A stretch of 26,316 bases of DNA from CAZXFH01 sp964640055 (GTDB taxonomy: Bacteria; Fidelibacterota; UBA2242; JAFGTP01). This document shows positions 14,963-22,234 of the stretch, one piece after another. Every line of letters begins with the position of its first letter. The first letter of the stretch is position 1. Location of the stretch: NCBI GenBank assembly GCA_964640055.1, contig CAZXFH010000041.1, forward strand, positions 1 through 26,316, written 5' to 3'. The position numbers were made by a program, and so were the translations under genes. Under the pieces are notes generated by a model, which saw nothing but the letters and a program-made list of their open reading frames with translations, was not told the DNA's origin and did no database searches.

Positions 14963-17655
14963 TAGTGTGCCTCATACCATGAATTGCCAATCCCAACATC
15001 TACTTTAATGGGTATATCCAGCGGCAGGGCCTGCTCCATTTCGTACACCACTAATTCCTGCAGCTGGGGAATCTCTGTTTCAGGAACTTCAAATAAAAGT
15101 TCATCATGCACTTGCAGGATCATCATGGCCTGCCAGGATTCCTGGATCAAATGTTTGTGGATATTGATCATGGCGATTTTAATCATATCTGCGGCAGTGC
15201 CCTGGATCGGCATGTTAATGGCCGCCCGTTTGGCTGCTTCGCGAACATTATGATTATCACTATTGATATCATAGGTGTAGCGTAACCGGCCGGCCAGGGT
15301 TTTAACATAATTAGCCTCACGGGCTTGTTCCAGGGTCTGCATTATATAGGCATTAATACCGGGGTAGGTCTTAAAATAGGTTTCGATCAGCTGACGGGCT
15401 TCATGGACCGGAATATGCAATTCATTGGACATGCGGTAAGCGCCGGCACCGTACATAATGCCAAAATTCACCACTTTAGCGCTGCGTCGCATGGCTGAAG
15501 TCACCTGATCCTCAGCGACCTTGTAAACCAAGGCGGCGGTGCGGGTATGGATATCAGCATCCTCCCGAAAGGCCTGGAGTAGCTGTGGATCGCGGGACAG
15601 ATGGGCCATAATGCGCAGTTCGATCTGAGAGTAATCTGCAGCCAGGATCTGCCAGCCCTCTTTCTGGGTTACAAAGGCCTTGCGAATCTGCCTACCAATC
15701 GGGGTGCGCACCGGAATATTCTGAAAATTAGGATCGCTGCTGCTTAAGCGTCCCGTGGCAGCCACGGTCTGATTAAATGAACTGTGGATCCGGCCGGTTT
15801 CCGGATTGACCAATTGAGGCAAAGCATCCAGGTAGGTATTTTTCAATTTGGTTAAACTACGGTATTCCAGGATTAGCTCTGGCAGCGGGTGTTCCGATTT
15901 CAATTTTTCCAGCACCTTTTCCGCGGTGGAGCGTTTACGCCCGGCCGGCAATTCCAGCTTGTCAAAAAGTACCATACCCAACTGTTTGGGTGAATTAATA
16001 TTGAATTCCGTCCCGGCAGTGGTATATATTTTCTCGGATAAGGCCATGATCTCTTTACTCAGTTCGGATGACATCTGCTCTAAATAAGCTGTCTGCAGAT
16101 AGACGCCGTTCTGTTCCAACTGCATGAGCACCGGCAGCAGGGGCATTTCAATATGCCGATAGACATCATAAGTGCCTTTATCCTGTAACTGTTGGATAAA
16201 AATAGGGGTCAGTTGTAAAGCCACATCCGCATCTTCAGCGGCGTAGAAAGTGACCTTTTCCACCGGGACCTGATCCATGGTAATCTGGTGTCTGCCTTTG
16301 CCGATCAACTCCTCAATAGGTTGCATGGGATAATGCAGATATTGTTGGCTGAGCCGGCCCAGCCGATAAACCCGCTCATCGGGTTGCAGCAGGAAAGCGG
16401 CCAGCATGGTGTCAAATTCCAGTCCCTGCAGCTCAATGCCATATCGCCGCAGAATAAGCATATCATATTTCAGATTCTGACCGCATTTAGGGAGGTCAGG
16501 ATTCTCGATCACCGGCTTAAGAGCGGTCAGAAAACGCTCGCCATCTACATCGGGATACTGATCTCGCTGTTCAGGAGGCACTTTAAGGGGAATATAAACA
16601 CCCTGATGGGGCTCCCAGGACAAGGAAACTCCCACGATCTCCGCCTGCATAGGTCGCAGGGAAGTGGTTTCCAGATCAAGGGAAAGCAACGCCACCTGGG
16701 TCAAATCTGCTAATAAAGATTCCAGCTCCGGTAAAGAGCAGATCCTACAGTAATTTTTAACCTGTTTCTGCCGGGCGGTGTGGGGATTAAATTCTTTGAC
16801 CAGGGAGTGAAACTCCAGTTCCTTGAAAATGGGCAGCAGTTGATCCGCGTCCACATCCTCAAATCTGAATTCTTCAAGCTCGGTTTCCATGGGAACATCC
16901 TTTTTCACCGTGGCCAGCTCTTTGGAAAAAAGGGCCTGCTCCCGGTGGCCTTCCAGCAACTGCCTGACACGCTCACTCTCGATCTGAGCTAAATTATCAT
17001 AGATATTTTCAATGGTGCCAAATTGTTGCAACAAGGGCTTGGCCTTGGCGGGACCAATGCCCTTCACTCCGGGTATATTATCGGATTTGTCACCAATCAG
17101 AGCCAAAAAATCAGGAATCTGTTGCGGTTTGATGCCCCATTTATCATAGACTCCCGGCACATCAATGACCTCGGCATCTTTTTTACCAGTGGCTGGTTTG
17201 TACATATAGATATCTTCGTTCAGTACCTGCATGAGGTCTTTGTCACCGGAGACGATATAGGTCTGTAAATCGTCTTGCTGTCCTTTCACTGCCAGGGTAG
17301 CGATTACATCATCGGCTTCATAGCCGGGATGGATCAAAATGTTCAGATTCATGGCCTCACTGATCCGGCGGATATCCGGCAATTGCGTGACCAGCTCATC
17401 GGGCATGGCCTCCCGGGTCGCCTTATATTCAGGATAGATCTCATGGCGGAAGGTCTTTTCCGGGGCATCAAATACCAGAGCCACGTAATCGGGCTGCTGT
17501 TCACGCAGAAGTTTCAAAAGCGAATTGGTAAAGGCATAACTGGCGCCGGTGGCCCTGCCCCTGGTCGTTGACAGGGCGCTGCGGATCGTGGCAAAATAAG
17601 CCCGGTAAGCTATTGAGGAACCGTCGATGAGATATAGCGTGGCTTTATTTTTCAT
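14962..17655 (-). CDS. polA: DNA polymerase I
   Basis: 897 residues, with all three activities intact by motif. The 5' nuclease domain is at about 1-290 (YLIDGSSIAYRAYFA, FRHEIYPEYKATR, GYEADDVIATLA, GDKSDNIPGVKGIGPAKA). The 3'-5' proofreading domain is at about 310-490 with LLSLDLETTSL, GQNLKYDMLIL and YAAEDADVALQL, so the catalytic acids are retained. The polymerase domain occupies about 500-897 (TGRLSSSDPNFQNIPVRT, DYSQIELRIMAHLS, RRSAKVVNFGIMYG, QVHDELLFEVPE). It fills Okazaki gaps and acts in excision repair. It heads the minus-strand run; upstream is the 496-bp divergent region. No Shine-Dalgarno is obvious before the ATG. Confidence 0.97.
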   Translation of the reverse strand: MKNKATLYLIDGSSIAYRAYFATIRSALSTTRGRATGASYAFTNSLLKLLREQQPDYVALVFDAPEKTFRHEIYPEYKATREAMPDELVTQLPDIRRISEAMNLNILIHPGYEADDVIATLAVKGQQDDLQTYIVSGDKDLMQVLNEDIYMYKPATGKKDAEVIDVPGVYDKWGIKPQQIPDFLALIGDKSDNIPGVKGIGPAKAKPLLQQFGTIENIYDNLAQIESERVRQLLEGHREQALFSKELATVKKDVPMETELEEFRFEDVDADQLLPIFKELEFHSLVKEFNPHTARQKQVKNYCRICSLPELESLLADLTQVALLSLDLETTSLRPMQAEIVGVSLSWEPHQGVYIPLKVPPEQRDQYPDVDGERFLTALKPVIENPDLPKCGQNLKYDMLILRRYGIELQGLEFDTMLAAFLLQPDERVYRLGRLSQQYLHYPMQPIEELIGKGRHQITMDQVPVEKVTFYAAEDADVALQLTPIFIQQLQDKGTYDVYRHIEMPLLPVLMQLEQNGVYLQTAYLEQMSSELSKEIMALSEKIYTTAGTEFNINSPKQLGMVLFDKLELPAGRKRSTAEKVLEKLKSEHPLPELILEYRSLTKLKNTYLDALPQLVNPETGRIHSSFNQTVAATGRLSSSDPNFQNIPVRTPIGRQIRKAFVTQKEGWQILAADYSQIELRIMAHLSRDPQLLQAFREDADIHTRTAALVYKVAEDQVTSAMRRSAKVVNFGIMYGAGAYRMSNELHIPVHEARQLIETYFKTYPGINAYIMQTLEQAREANYVKTLAGRLRYTYDINSDNHNVREAAKRAAINMPIQGTAADMIKIAMINIHKHLIQESWQAMMILQVHDELLFEVPETEIPQLQELVVYEMEQALPLDIPIKVDVGIGNSWYEAH

Positions 17656-17684
17656 GGAGAGAGTTTAATAATTACGACTGAAAT

Positions 17685-17716
17685 TGGCAAGTATTTGCGG
17701 TTTGAATTGCTGTCAA
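17685..17716 (-). promoter_or_regulatory. candidate sigma70-like promoter for polA
   Basis: On the minus strand a perfect TTGACA (plus-strand positions 17711-17716) is followed after 15 bases by AATACT (17690-17695), a 4/6 match to the -10 box. The spacing is short, so the call is tentative. It lies about 35-60 bases before the polA ATG. Confidence 0.3.
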
Positions 17717-17890
17717 GGAATTTAAAATATTTCTCACAAAGTCCGCTAAGAACGTTAAGAATATTTTATTTTATTATTTAGGAAACAGGGAGGGCGGTAA
17801 TCAGGGTATGGCCAGGACATCGGTAACACTTTAAGCGCAACACACAGGTAATATTTTTGAAAAAGGGATTCAGATTGCAATTGAGATTAG

Positions 17891-17910
17891 CACCCCAATT
17901 TATTGGGGTG
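17891..17910. repeat. inverted repeat CACCCCAAT/ATTGGGGTG
   Basis: Two perfect nine-base arms are separated by only two bases, so the closing pairs would open to form a loop. It sits among other palindromes of the 17.9-18.8 kb region. No T-tract follows, and the function is unknown. Confidence 0.5.
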
Positions 17911-17980
17911 AGCAGGATAACTTAAATTTGGCCGGTTTTGCGTCTTGCGGTTATTAGTTGAAAAAGTGACGGGTAATCAG

Positions 17981-18000
17981 GTCCCCCTTATCAAAGGGGA
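17981..18000. repeat. short C/G palindrome, decayed form of the C6/G6 repeat
   Basis: CCCCTT and AAGGGG pair around ATCA. It begins GTCCCCC like the neighbouring repeat and lies about 30 bases before it. Confidence 0.5.
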
Positions 18001-18013
18001 ATTCGATGAAATT

Positions 18014-18050
18014 ACACCCCCCTTCACTTCCCCCCTTGATAGGGGGGACC
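18014..18050 (+). repeat. C6/G6 palindromic repeat, copy left of DUF559 gene
   Basis: Architecture: ACACCCCCCTT, five variable bases, then TCCCCCCT-TGAT-AGGGGGGA (perfect 8-bp stem, 18029-18048) and CC. An almost identical copy lies at 25991-26026, and an inverted, shorter copy covers the 3' end of the DUF559 gene at 18505-18532. Confidence 0.8.
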
Positions 18051-18151
18051 AAATCAGCTATGATTTTTGATTTATTAAGATTAGTAGTTGCAAAAATTCA
18101 TAAAAACAATCAATTTCAACCAAATGTTTCAGTTACAGCAATCCAGTAAAA

Positions 18152-18550
18152 ATGAAAATTCGTTATAATCCGAAGCTTAAGTCAAAGGCGAGACGCCTAC
18201 GCAAAGAAGGCACAAAAGCAGAGGCTTTGCTCTGGCTTTGTTTGAAAGGCAGAAAGATCGGTGGCTATCAATTTACCCGGCAAAAACCGATTGGTAATTA
18301 TATTGTTGATTTCTACTGTCCCAGATTAGGTTTGGCAATCGAGATAGATGGCATCACTCATGACCATAAACAGGCATATGATCGTAAGCGACAAAGAGAA
18401 ATCGAATCGCAGGGAATTAGTATCTTACGATTTTTTGATGACGATGTGAAAACCAATTTGGATGAAGTGGTTAAAGTCATTGCTGATTGGGTAGAGCAAC
18501 AAAGGTCCCCCCTGGGGGATTCAGGGGGTTGTAAGAAAACCGATGAGTAA
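18152..18550 (+). CDS. DUF559 endonuclease-like protein
   Basis: 132 residues of the DUF559 family, related in fold to Vsr and restriction-type PD-(D/E)xK nucleases. Visible motifs: KLKSKARRLRKEGTKAEALLWLCLKGRKIGGYQFTRQKPIGNY, then Asp53 (VDFYC), Glu64 and Asp66 (AIEIDG) and His70, matching the putative active site. The last residues, from about 118 (RSPLGDSGGCKKTDE), are encoded by an inverted copy of the C6/G6 repeat, so the natural C-terminus has been replaced or extended by repeat sequence. A matching repeat lies 100 bases upstream. No Shine-Dalgarno is seen. The gene stands alone and could be part of a small mobile unit. The biological role of DUF559 proteins is not established. Confidence 0.85.
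   Translation: MKIRYNPKLKSKARRLRKEGTKAEALLWLCLKGRKIGGYQFTRQKPIGNYIVDFYCPRLGLAIEIDGITHDHKQAYDRKRQREIESQGISILRFFDDDVKTNLDEVVKVIADWVEQQRSPLGDSGGCKKTDE
18505..18532 (-). repeat. C6/G6 palindromic repeat, inverted copy inside the DUF559 3' end
   Basis: Begins GTCCCCCCTGGGGG and continues ATTCAGGGGGTTGT. Its reverse complement has the same order of blocks as the copies at 18014 and 25991 (ACA-C5, AT-rich spacer, C5, G6-ACC) with a reduced inner loop. Together with the 18014 copy it forms an inverted pair around the gene. Confidence 0.7.
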
Positions 18551-18642
18551 GCATGAGGGATGTATAGAAACAAGAGAAAATTGTATTTTTCTCAGGTCGA
18601 TTAATAGATTTTCGCAGCTCAATCGTCTCTCCTGTTCTCCTG

Positions 18643-18667
18643 CTCTTGCCAAGAGAAGGGGATGGGG
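18643..18667. repeat. related palindrome plus G7 run
   Basis: CTCTTG/CCAAGAG is followed by AAGGGGATGGGGGGG. The order (small palindrome, AT-containing spacer, long G run) is that of the C6/G6 repeat read in reverse, so this may be a diverged member. Confidence 0.4.
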
Positions 18668-18735
18668 GGGCGAGTTCTTACTGTAAATTCAGCGAATTCT
18701 TTTTCACCGTTAACAGCTTCCGGGAGCTAACCAAA

Positions 18736-18760
18736 CCGTGTATCACGATGTGATTCACGG
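18736..18760. repeat. hairpin CCGTG-T-ATCAC / GTGAT-T-CACGG
   Basis: Two five-base helices are stacked around a T:T mismatch and a three-base GAT loop. It lies in the repeat cluster, with no adjacent gene to regulate. Confidence 0.55.
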
Positions 18761-18823
18761 GTAGCCAGCCCCCCCCCCTCTTTTCCCCCTTGACAGGCAA
18801 ACCGTGTTGGATTCAGTTCGGCT

Positions 18824-18887
18824 TTCCTGGCTACGGAGCGGGAGCCCCGTAGCCAGGAACAGGAAACGGGTCAAGGACCCGGTGAAA
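18824..18887. repeat. structured repeat element copy 2
   Basis: TTCCTGGCTACGG (18824-18836) and CCGTAGCCAGGAA (18847-18859) form a perfect 13-bp stem. Nine bases later GGTCAAGGACCCGGTGAAA (18869-18887) matches the reverse complement of 11343-11361 at 16 of 19 positions. The copy at 11.3 kb has the same order, hairpin then this block, on the minus strand. Confidence 0.55.
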
Positions 18888-19024
18888 TAGTCATTCCATC
18901 CCGTAGAAATCTACTTCCTGGTTCAGGAGGTTAACAGGAAATAGTTGCCATATTGGGGTAGAGAATATTGCTGAAAAAACCTGTGGTAAGATGCCAATAT
19001 TTTTTTCGCGGGTTTCATTTTATA

Positions 19025-19053
19025 TTGATTTAATGGCACATTTTGAATAAATT
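19025..19053 (+). promoter_or_regulatory. candidate promoter for tRNA-Val
   Basis: TTGATT (19025-19030), 17 bases, then TAAATT (19048-19053). Both are 4-5/6 matches to the sigma70 boxes, about 33 bases before the mature tRNA end. Tentative. Confidence 0.35.
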
Positions 19054-19085
19054 TCTACGCTTTTTCAATGGTGATTAAGGGATAT

Positions 19086-19159
19086 GGGTGATTAGCTCAG
19101 TTGGTCAGAGCGTCCCGTTCACATCGGGAAGGCCATCCGTTCGAGTCGGATATCGCCCA
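19086..19159 (+). tRNA. tRNA-Val (anticodon CAC)
   Basis: A 74-nt cloverleaf can be drawn completely. Acceptor GGGTGAT pairs with ATCGCCC (one G:T), D stem GCTC/GAGC, anticodon stem TCCCG/CGGGA around loop TTCACAT (anticodon CAC, reading GUG), variable loop AGGCC, T stem ATCCG/CGGAT with loop TTCGAGT, discriminator A. CCA is not encoded. A terminator follows about 60 bases downstream. Confidence 0.95.
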
Positions 19160-19221
19160 CTTGATAGGGAAGAATTTGGATAAAATAACACAAACCAAAC
19201 CACACATAAAAAATAAATCAG

Positions 19222-19246
19222 TTGCACCTCACAGGGTGCAATTTTT
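19222..19246 (+). terminator. intrinsic terminator after tRNA-Val
   Basis: TTGCACC (19222-19228) and GGTGCAA (19235-19241) form a 7-bp stem with a six-base loop, followed at once by TTTTT. It ends the tRNA transcript. Because only 26 bases then remain before the next start codon, it may also act as an attenuator for the downstream operon. Confidence 0.75.
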
Positions 19247-19272
19247 ATATCAAGAGATAAACTGGAGGGATA

Positions 19273-20079
19273 ATGCTAAAGGAGCTTAATCGCCTTGTTA
19301 AGTTACAAAAGATAGACAATCAACTTTTAGAAATAGATGGCCTGAAAGGTGATCTCCCTCAAATCGTGAAGAATTTAAGCCAGGAGATTGAGGATTTAAA
19401 AACCAGCTTGTCCGCGGAGAAAAAAAGACTGAAAGAGATCGCAATTGAAAAAAAAGAGCAGGAACTTAATATCGAAGAACATCGTGAAAAGCTGCAGAGG
19501 TATGAAGATCAGCTCTACCTGGTGACATCCAATAAAGAGTATGACGCGCTTATCTCGGAAATCGACACAATGAAACAGGCCATTGATCAGGCCGAGTACC
19601 GCATTTTAGAACTGGAAGAGGAAAGTCAAACATTAGAGGAATCGGTTAAAGGGCATGAACTCAGTTATCAGGATAAGGAGAAGGTTCTGGAGCAACGCCG
19701 GGACGAGTTGCAAAAAACCAATCAGAAAACCGATAAAACGGTCAAGGAGCTGCAAAAAGAGCGCGAAGAGTTGCTAAACTCGATTCCGAAGCGTTATTTA
19801 CGTGAATATCAACGCATCGCCCGGGCCAGAAGTGGCGTGGCGATTGTGCCGGTGCAGCAGAAGTTCAGCAAAAAAAGCGATAAAAGGGGCAACGTAGAAT
19901 ATATACCCGAGCAGGTATCCTGTGGGGGCTGCCATAAAATCGTACCACCCCAAAAATTCGTGGAAATCCGTTCCGGAAGAAAATTGAACCGTTGCGAATT
20001 TTGTGGCCGGCTCTTATATTGGGATGATAAGTTAAGCAAAGTTTTTTCAAAAAGCGATGAGGAAGAGGAACTTACCTGA
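19273..20079 (+). CDS. coiled-coil zinc-ribbon protein (DUF164 / CdsZ-like)
   Basis: 268 residues. Residues about 1-175 are a long heptad-rich coiled coil (LVKLQKIDNQLLEIDGLKG... and later EKKRLKEIAIEKKEQELNI), with the family's middle segment YLVTSNKEYDALISEIDTMKQ. The C-terminus is a C4 zinc ribbon with Cys217, Cys220, Cys241 and Cys244 (CGGCHKIVPP, CEFCGRLLYW). Related proteins have been tied to ribosome or RNA functions and flagellar/division phenotypes; the role here is not known. GGAGG sits five bases before the ATG. Its TGA overlaps the 5' end of RNase P RNA, so the two are very likely cotranscribed. Confidence 0.9.
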   Translation: MLKELNRLVKLQKIDNQLLEIDGLKGDLPQIVKNLSQEIEDLKTSLSAEKKRLKEIAIEKKEQELNIEEHREKLQRYEDQLYLVTSNKEYDALISEIDTMKQAIDQAEYRILELEEESQTLEESVKGHELSYQDKEKVLEQRRDELQKTNQKTDKTVKELQKEREELLNSIPKRYLREYQRIARARSGVAIVPVQQKFSKKSDKRGNVEYIPEQVSCGGCHKIVPPQKFVEIRSGRKLNRCEFCGRLLYWDDKLSKVFSKSDEEEELT

Positions 20080-20442
20080 AGTCGGGCAGGCAGTCGTCCC
20101 GATTGAATCGGGGAGGAAAGTCCGAACTCCGCAGGGCAGGGTGCTCCGTAATACGGAGTTCCCGTGAGGGAAGGAAAGTGCCACAGAAACGATACCGTCC
20201 CGATAGTGGAAGCTATCGGGGTAAGGGTGAAATGGTGCGGTAAGAGCGCACCGACCCGATCGCGAGATCGGGTGCCGGGCAAACCCCACCTGGAGCAAGA
20301 TCAAGCAGGAAATTTGAATGGCCCGTTCATGTATTTCCGGGTAGATCGCTTAATCCCAGCTGCAAGGCTGTGGATAGATAAATGACTGCCCTTCCGATAG
20401 GTTTTCTATCGGGATACAGAATTCGGCTTATCGCCTGACTTC
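20078..20442 (+). ncRNA. rnpB: RNase P RNA (bacterial class A)
   Basis: The catalytic RNA that matures tRNA 5' ends. P1 pairs GAAGTCGGGC (20078-20087) with GCCTGACTTC (20433-20442). Conserved cores are present in order: GAGGAAAGTCC near 20113, CCACAGAAAC near 20181, AAGGGTGAAA near 20223, GCAAACCCC near 20279, GATAAATGACTGCC near 20376 and ACAGAATTCGGCTTA near 20416. The length of about 365 nt is normal. Variable helices use repeated CCCGAT/ATCGGG stems (20098-20112, 20199-20220, 20254-20273, 20394-20412). No separate promoter is evident between the zinc-ribbon gene and rnpB, so processing from a longer transcript is likely. The ends are inferred from the P1 pairing. Confidence 0.95.
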
Positions 20443-20477
20443 AGAGAGTCCTCGCGCATGACAACCCCAAGTAGCCT

Positions 20478-22181
20478 ATGAAATACAACTGGCAAATAAA
20501 GCCCTATGATAAACTGAAAGTCACCCAGCTGATCAAAGCGCTTGAATTGCCGGCGATCATTGCCAAAATACTATCCCACCGGCCCTTTCAGTCCACCGCT
20601 GAAATCCTCCACTTTTTCAATCCCCAACTCAAGGATCTCTATGATCCTTTTTTGATGCAGGACATGCAAGCGGCTGTCGCCCGGCTGTACCAAGCACAAA
20701 AAAACCGGGAGAAGGTGACCATTTTTGGTGATTATGATGTGGATGGTACGACTGCCACGGCCCTCCTCTACCTCTACTTTAAGGAAATCGGCATTGATAC
20801 CACCTATTACATCCCCAACCGGGAAAGAGAGGGCTACGGTTTATCTAAACAGGGCATTGACTGGGCACTGGCGCAATCTTCCGACCTGATCATCACCTGC
20901 GATTGTGGGATTAACGCCGGTGACAAGGTGGCCTATGCGCACCAGCAGCAGCTGGATGTCATTATCACAGACCACCACGAAGTTCCCGCGGAGCTGCCGC
21001 CGGCAGTGGCTATATTGGATCCCAAGCGGCCTGACGACAACTACCCGTTTAAAGAACTTTCCGGGGTCGGAGTGGCCTTTAAACTACTGCAGGGCTTTGT
21101 ACAGTATGCCAATCTGGTGCCGGAGCAATTATTCAAACATCTGGATCTGGTGGCCCTGGGAACCGCGGCGGACATTGTGCCCATCATCGATGAAAACCGT
21201 ATTTTTGCCGCCAAAGGGCTGGAATATCTGGCAGCCTCCGATAAAATCGGGATCCAATCCCTGCTGAAAATAGCCCATTTCAATAACAAGCCGCTGAGAA
21301 TCGTTAATATCGTATTTGGTCTGGCGCCCCGCTTGAATGCTGCCGGTCGCCTGGAAGAGGCCACCCGCTCTGTGCGATTATTAACGGCAAAGAGCCGGAT
21401 TGACGCCGAACAATTGGCCGCTTCCCTGGACCGGATAAACCGGGAGCGGCGTACTATTGAAAAACATACCCTGAACGAGGCAATCCTACAATTAAATGCC
21501 ACCCATGACCTGACCCGGGACCGTATGATCATACTCAGCCATAGGGGTTGGCATCAGGGGGTAATCGGCATCGTGGCCTCCAAATTGAAAGAGCTCTACA
21601 ACCGACCGGTCCTGATGATCGCCATACAGGAGGGAATCGGCAAGGGGTCTGCCCGTAGCATTCCCGGATTTGATATGCACGCCGCCCTGACCGCTTGTCA
21701 CGATCTATTTGACAGTTTCGGTGGTCACAAAATGGCAGCCGGGCTGACCATTGCAGAAGATAGAGTGGGCCAGCTACGCGAGGCGTTACAAGCCATTGCC
21801 GCCCGTAATATCAATGATGCCATGTTGACTCCCCGCCTAGAAATAGATGGCGAAGTCAGCTTTGAAGAGATCAACCGGCAATCCATCACCTATCTGAACA
21901 AAATAGCTCCCTATGGACCCGGTAATATGCGTCCCCTACTGGTATCGCGGGGTATCAAAATTTCCGGCATGCCGCGGATTGTGGGTGAAAATCATTTGAA
22001 ATTCAAAGCCTTTCAGAATAATATTGTAATCAGTGCAATCGGCTGGCGATTGGCGGAATTATATGAAATGCTGATCAGTAACCGTCCGTTGGATATCGCC
22101 TATGTGGTTGAAGAGAACCAATACAGGGGAATCCGGGAGATCCAATTAAATATCAAGGATATCCACTATGCTGATAAATAA
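20478..22181 (+). CDS. recJ: single-stranded-DNA-specific exonuclease RecJ
   Basis: 567 residues, a 5'-3' single-strand exonuclease used in recombination, mismatch and base excision repair. DHH-family motifs are complete: DYDVDGTT (Asp85, Asp87, Asp89), CDCGI, TDHHEVP (Asp165-His166-His167), the LAPRLNAAGRLEEA segment, and the DHHA1 part with SHRGWHQGVIGIVASKL and DSFGGHKMAAGLT (Gly415-Gly416-His417). A C-terminal OB-like domain follows from about residue 455. Length matches typical RecJ. It begins 35 bases after rnpB, with no clear promoter in between and a weak ribosome site. Confidence 0.95.
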   Translation: MKYNWQIKPYDKLKVTQLIKALELPAIIAKILSHRPFQSTAEILHFFNPQLKDLYDPFLMQDMQAAVARLYQAQKNREKVTIFGDYDVDGTTATALLYLYFKEIGIDTTYYIPNREREGYGLSKQGIDWALAQSSDLIITCDCGINAGDKVAYAHQQQLDVIITDHHEVPAELPPAVAILDPKRPDDNYPFKELSGVGVAFKLLQGFVQYANLVPEQLFKHLDLVALGTAADIVPIIDENRIFAAKGLEYLAASDKIGIQSLLKIAHFNNKPLRIVNIVFGLAPRLNAAGRLEEATRSVRLLTAKSRIDAEQLAASLDRINRERRTIEKHTLNEAILQLNATHDLTRDRMIILSHRGWHQGVIGIVASKLKELYNRPVLMIAIQEGIGKGSARSIPGFDMHAALTACHDLFDSFGGHKMAAGLTIAEDRVGQLREALQAIAARNINDAMLTPRLEIDGEVSFEEINRQSITYLNKIAPYGPGNMRPLLVSRGIKISGMPRIVGENHLKFKAFQNNIVISAIGWRLAELYEMLISNRPLDIAYVVEENQYRGIREIQLNIKDIHYADK

Positions 22182-22234
22182 GATAAACCCCTAAACTTCC
22201 GGTACGATCAATGAAAAGGATTTAAGCAGAGCGT

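Larger units (their letters stand above)
17656..18151. other. divergent intergenic region between polA and DUF559 gene
   Basis: It contains no convincing gene. It holds the presumed polA promoter, an inverted repeat CACCCCAAT/ATTGGGGTG (17891-17910), a C5/G4 hairpin (17981-18000) and the C6/G6 palindromic repeat (18014-18050). The 17740-17790 stretch is AT-rich. Confidence 0.7.
18551..19085. other. repeat-rich intergenic region upstream of tRNA-Val
   Basis: No credible gene. Contents in order: a G-run repeat with CTCTTG/CCAAGAG core (18643-18667), a hairpin at 18736-18760, a C9 run followed by CCCCCTTGACAGG (18769-18797), a perfect 13-bp inverted repeat with conserved flank (18824-18887), and a tRNA promoter candidate. 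The ten-base CAAACCGTGT occurs twice (near 18732 and 18799). Confidence 0.7.

Noticed and set aside
17981..18050. possible CRISPR array made of the C/G repeats
   Set aside because: Only two unequal palindromes with a short gap are present; there are no regular spacers and no cas genes in the window.
19101..19289. 62-codon frame starting inside the tRNA
   Set aside because: Its first part is the tRNA-Val sequence and it runs through the terminator.
19809..20282. 157-codon minus-strand open frame
   Set aside because: It covers the zinc-ribbon gene end and RNase P RNA in antisense, with no protein signatures.
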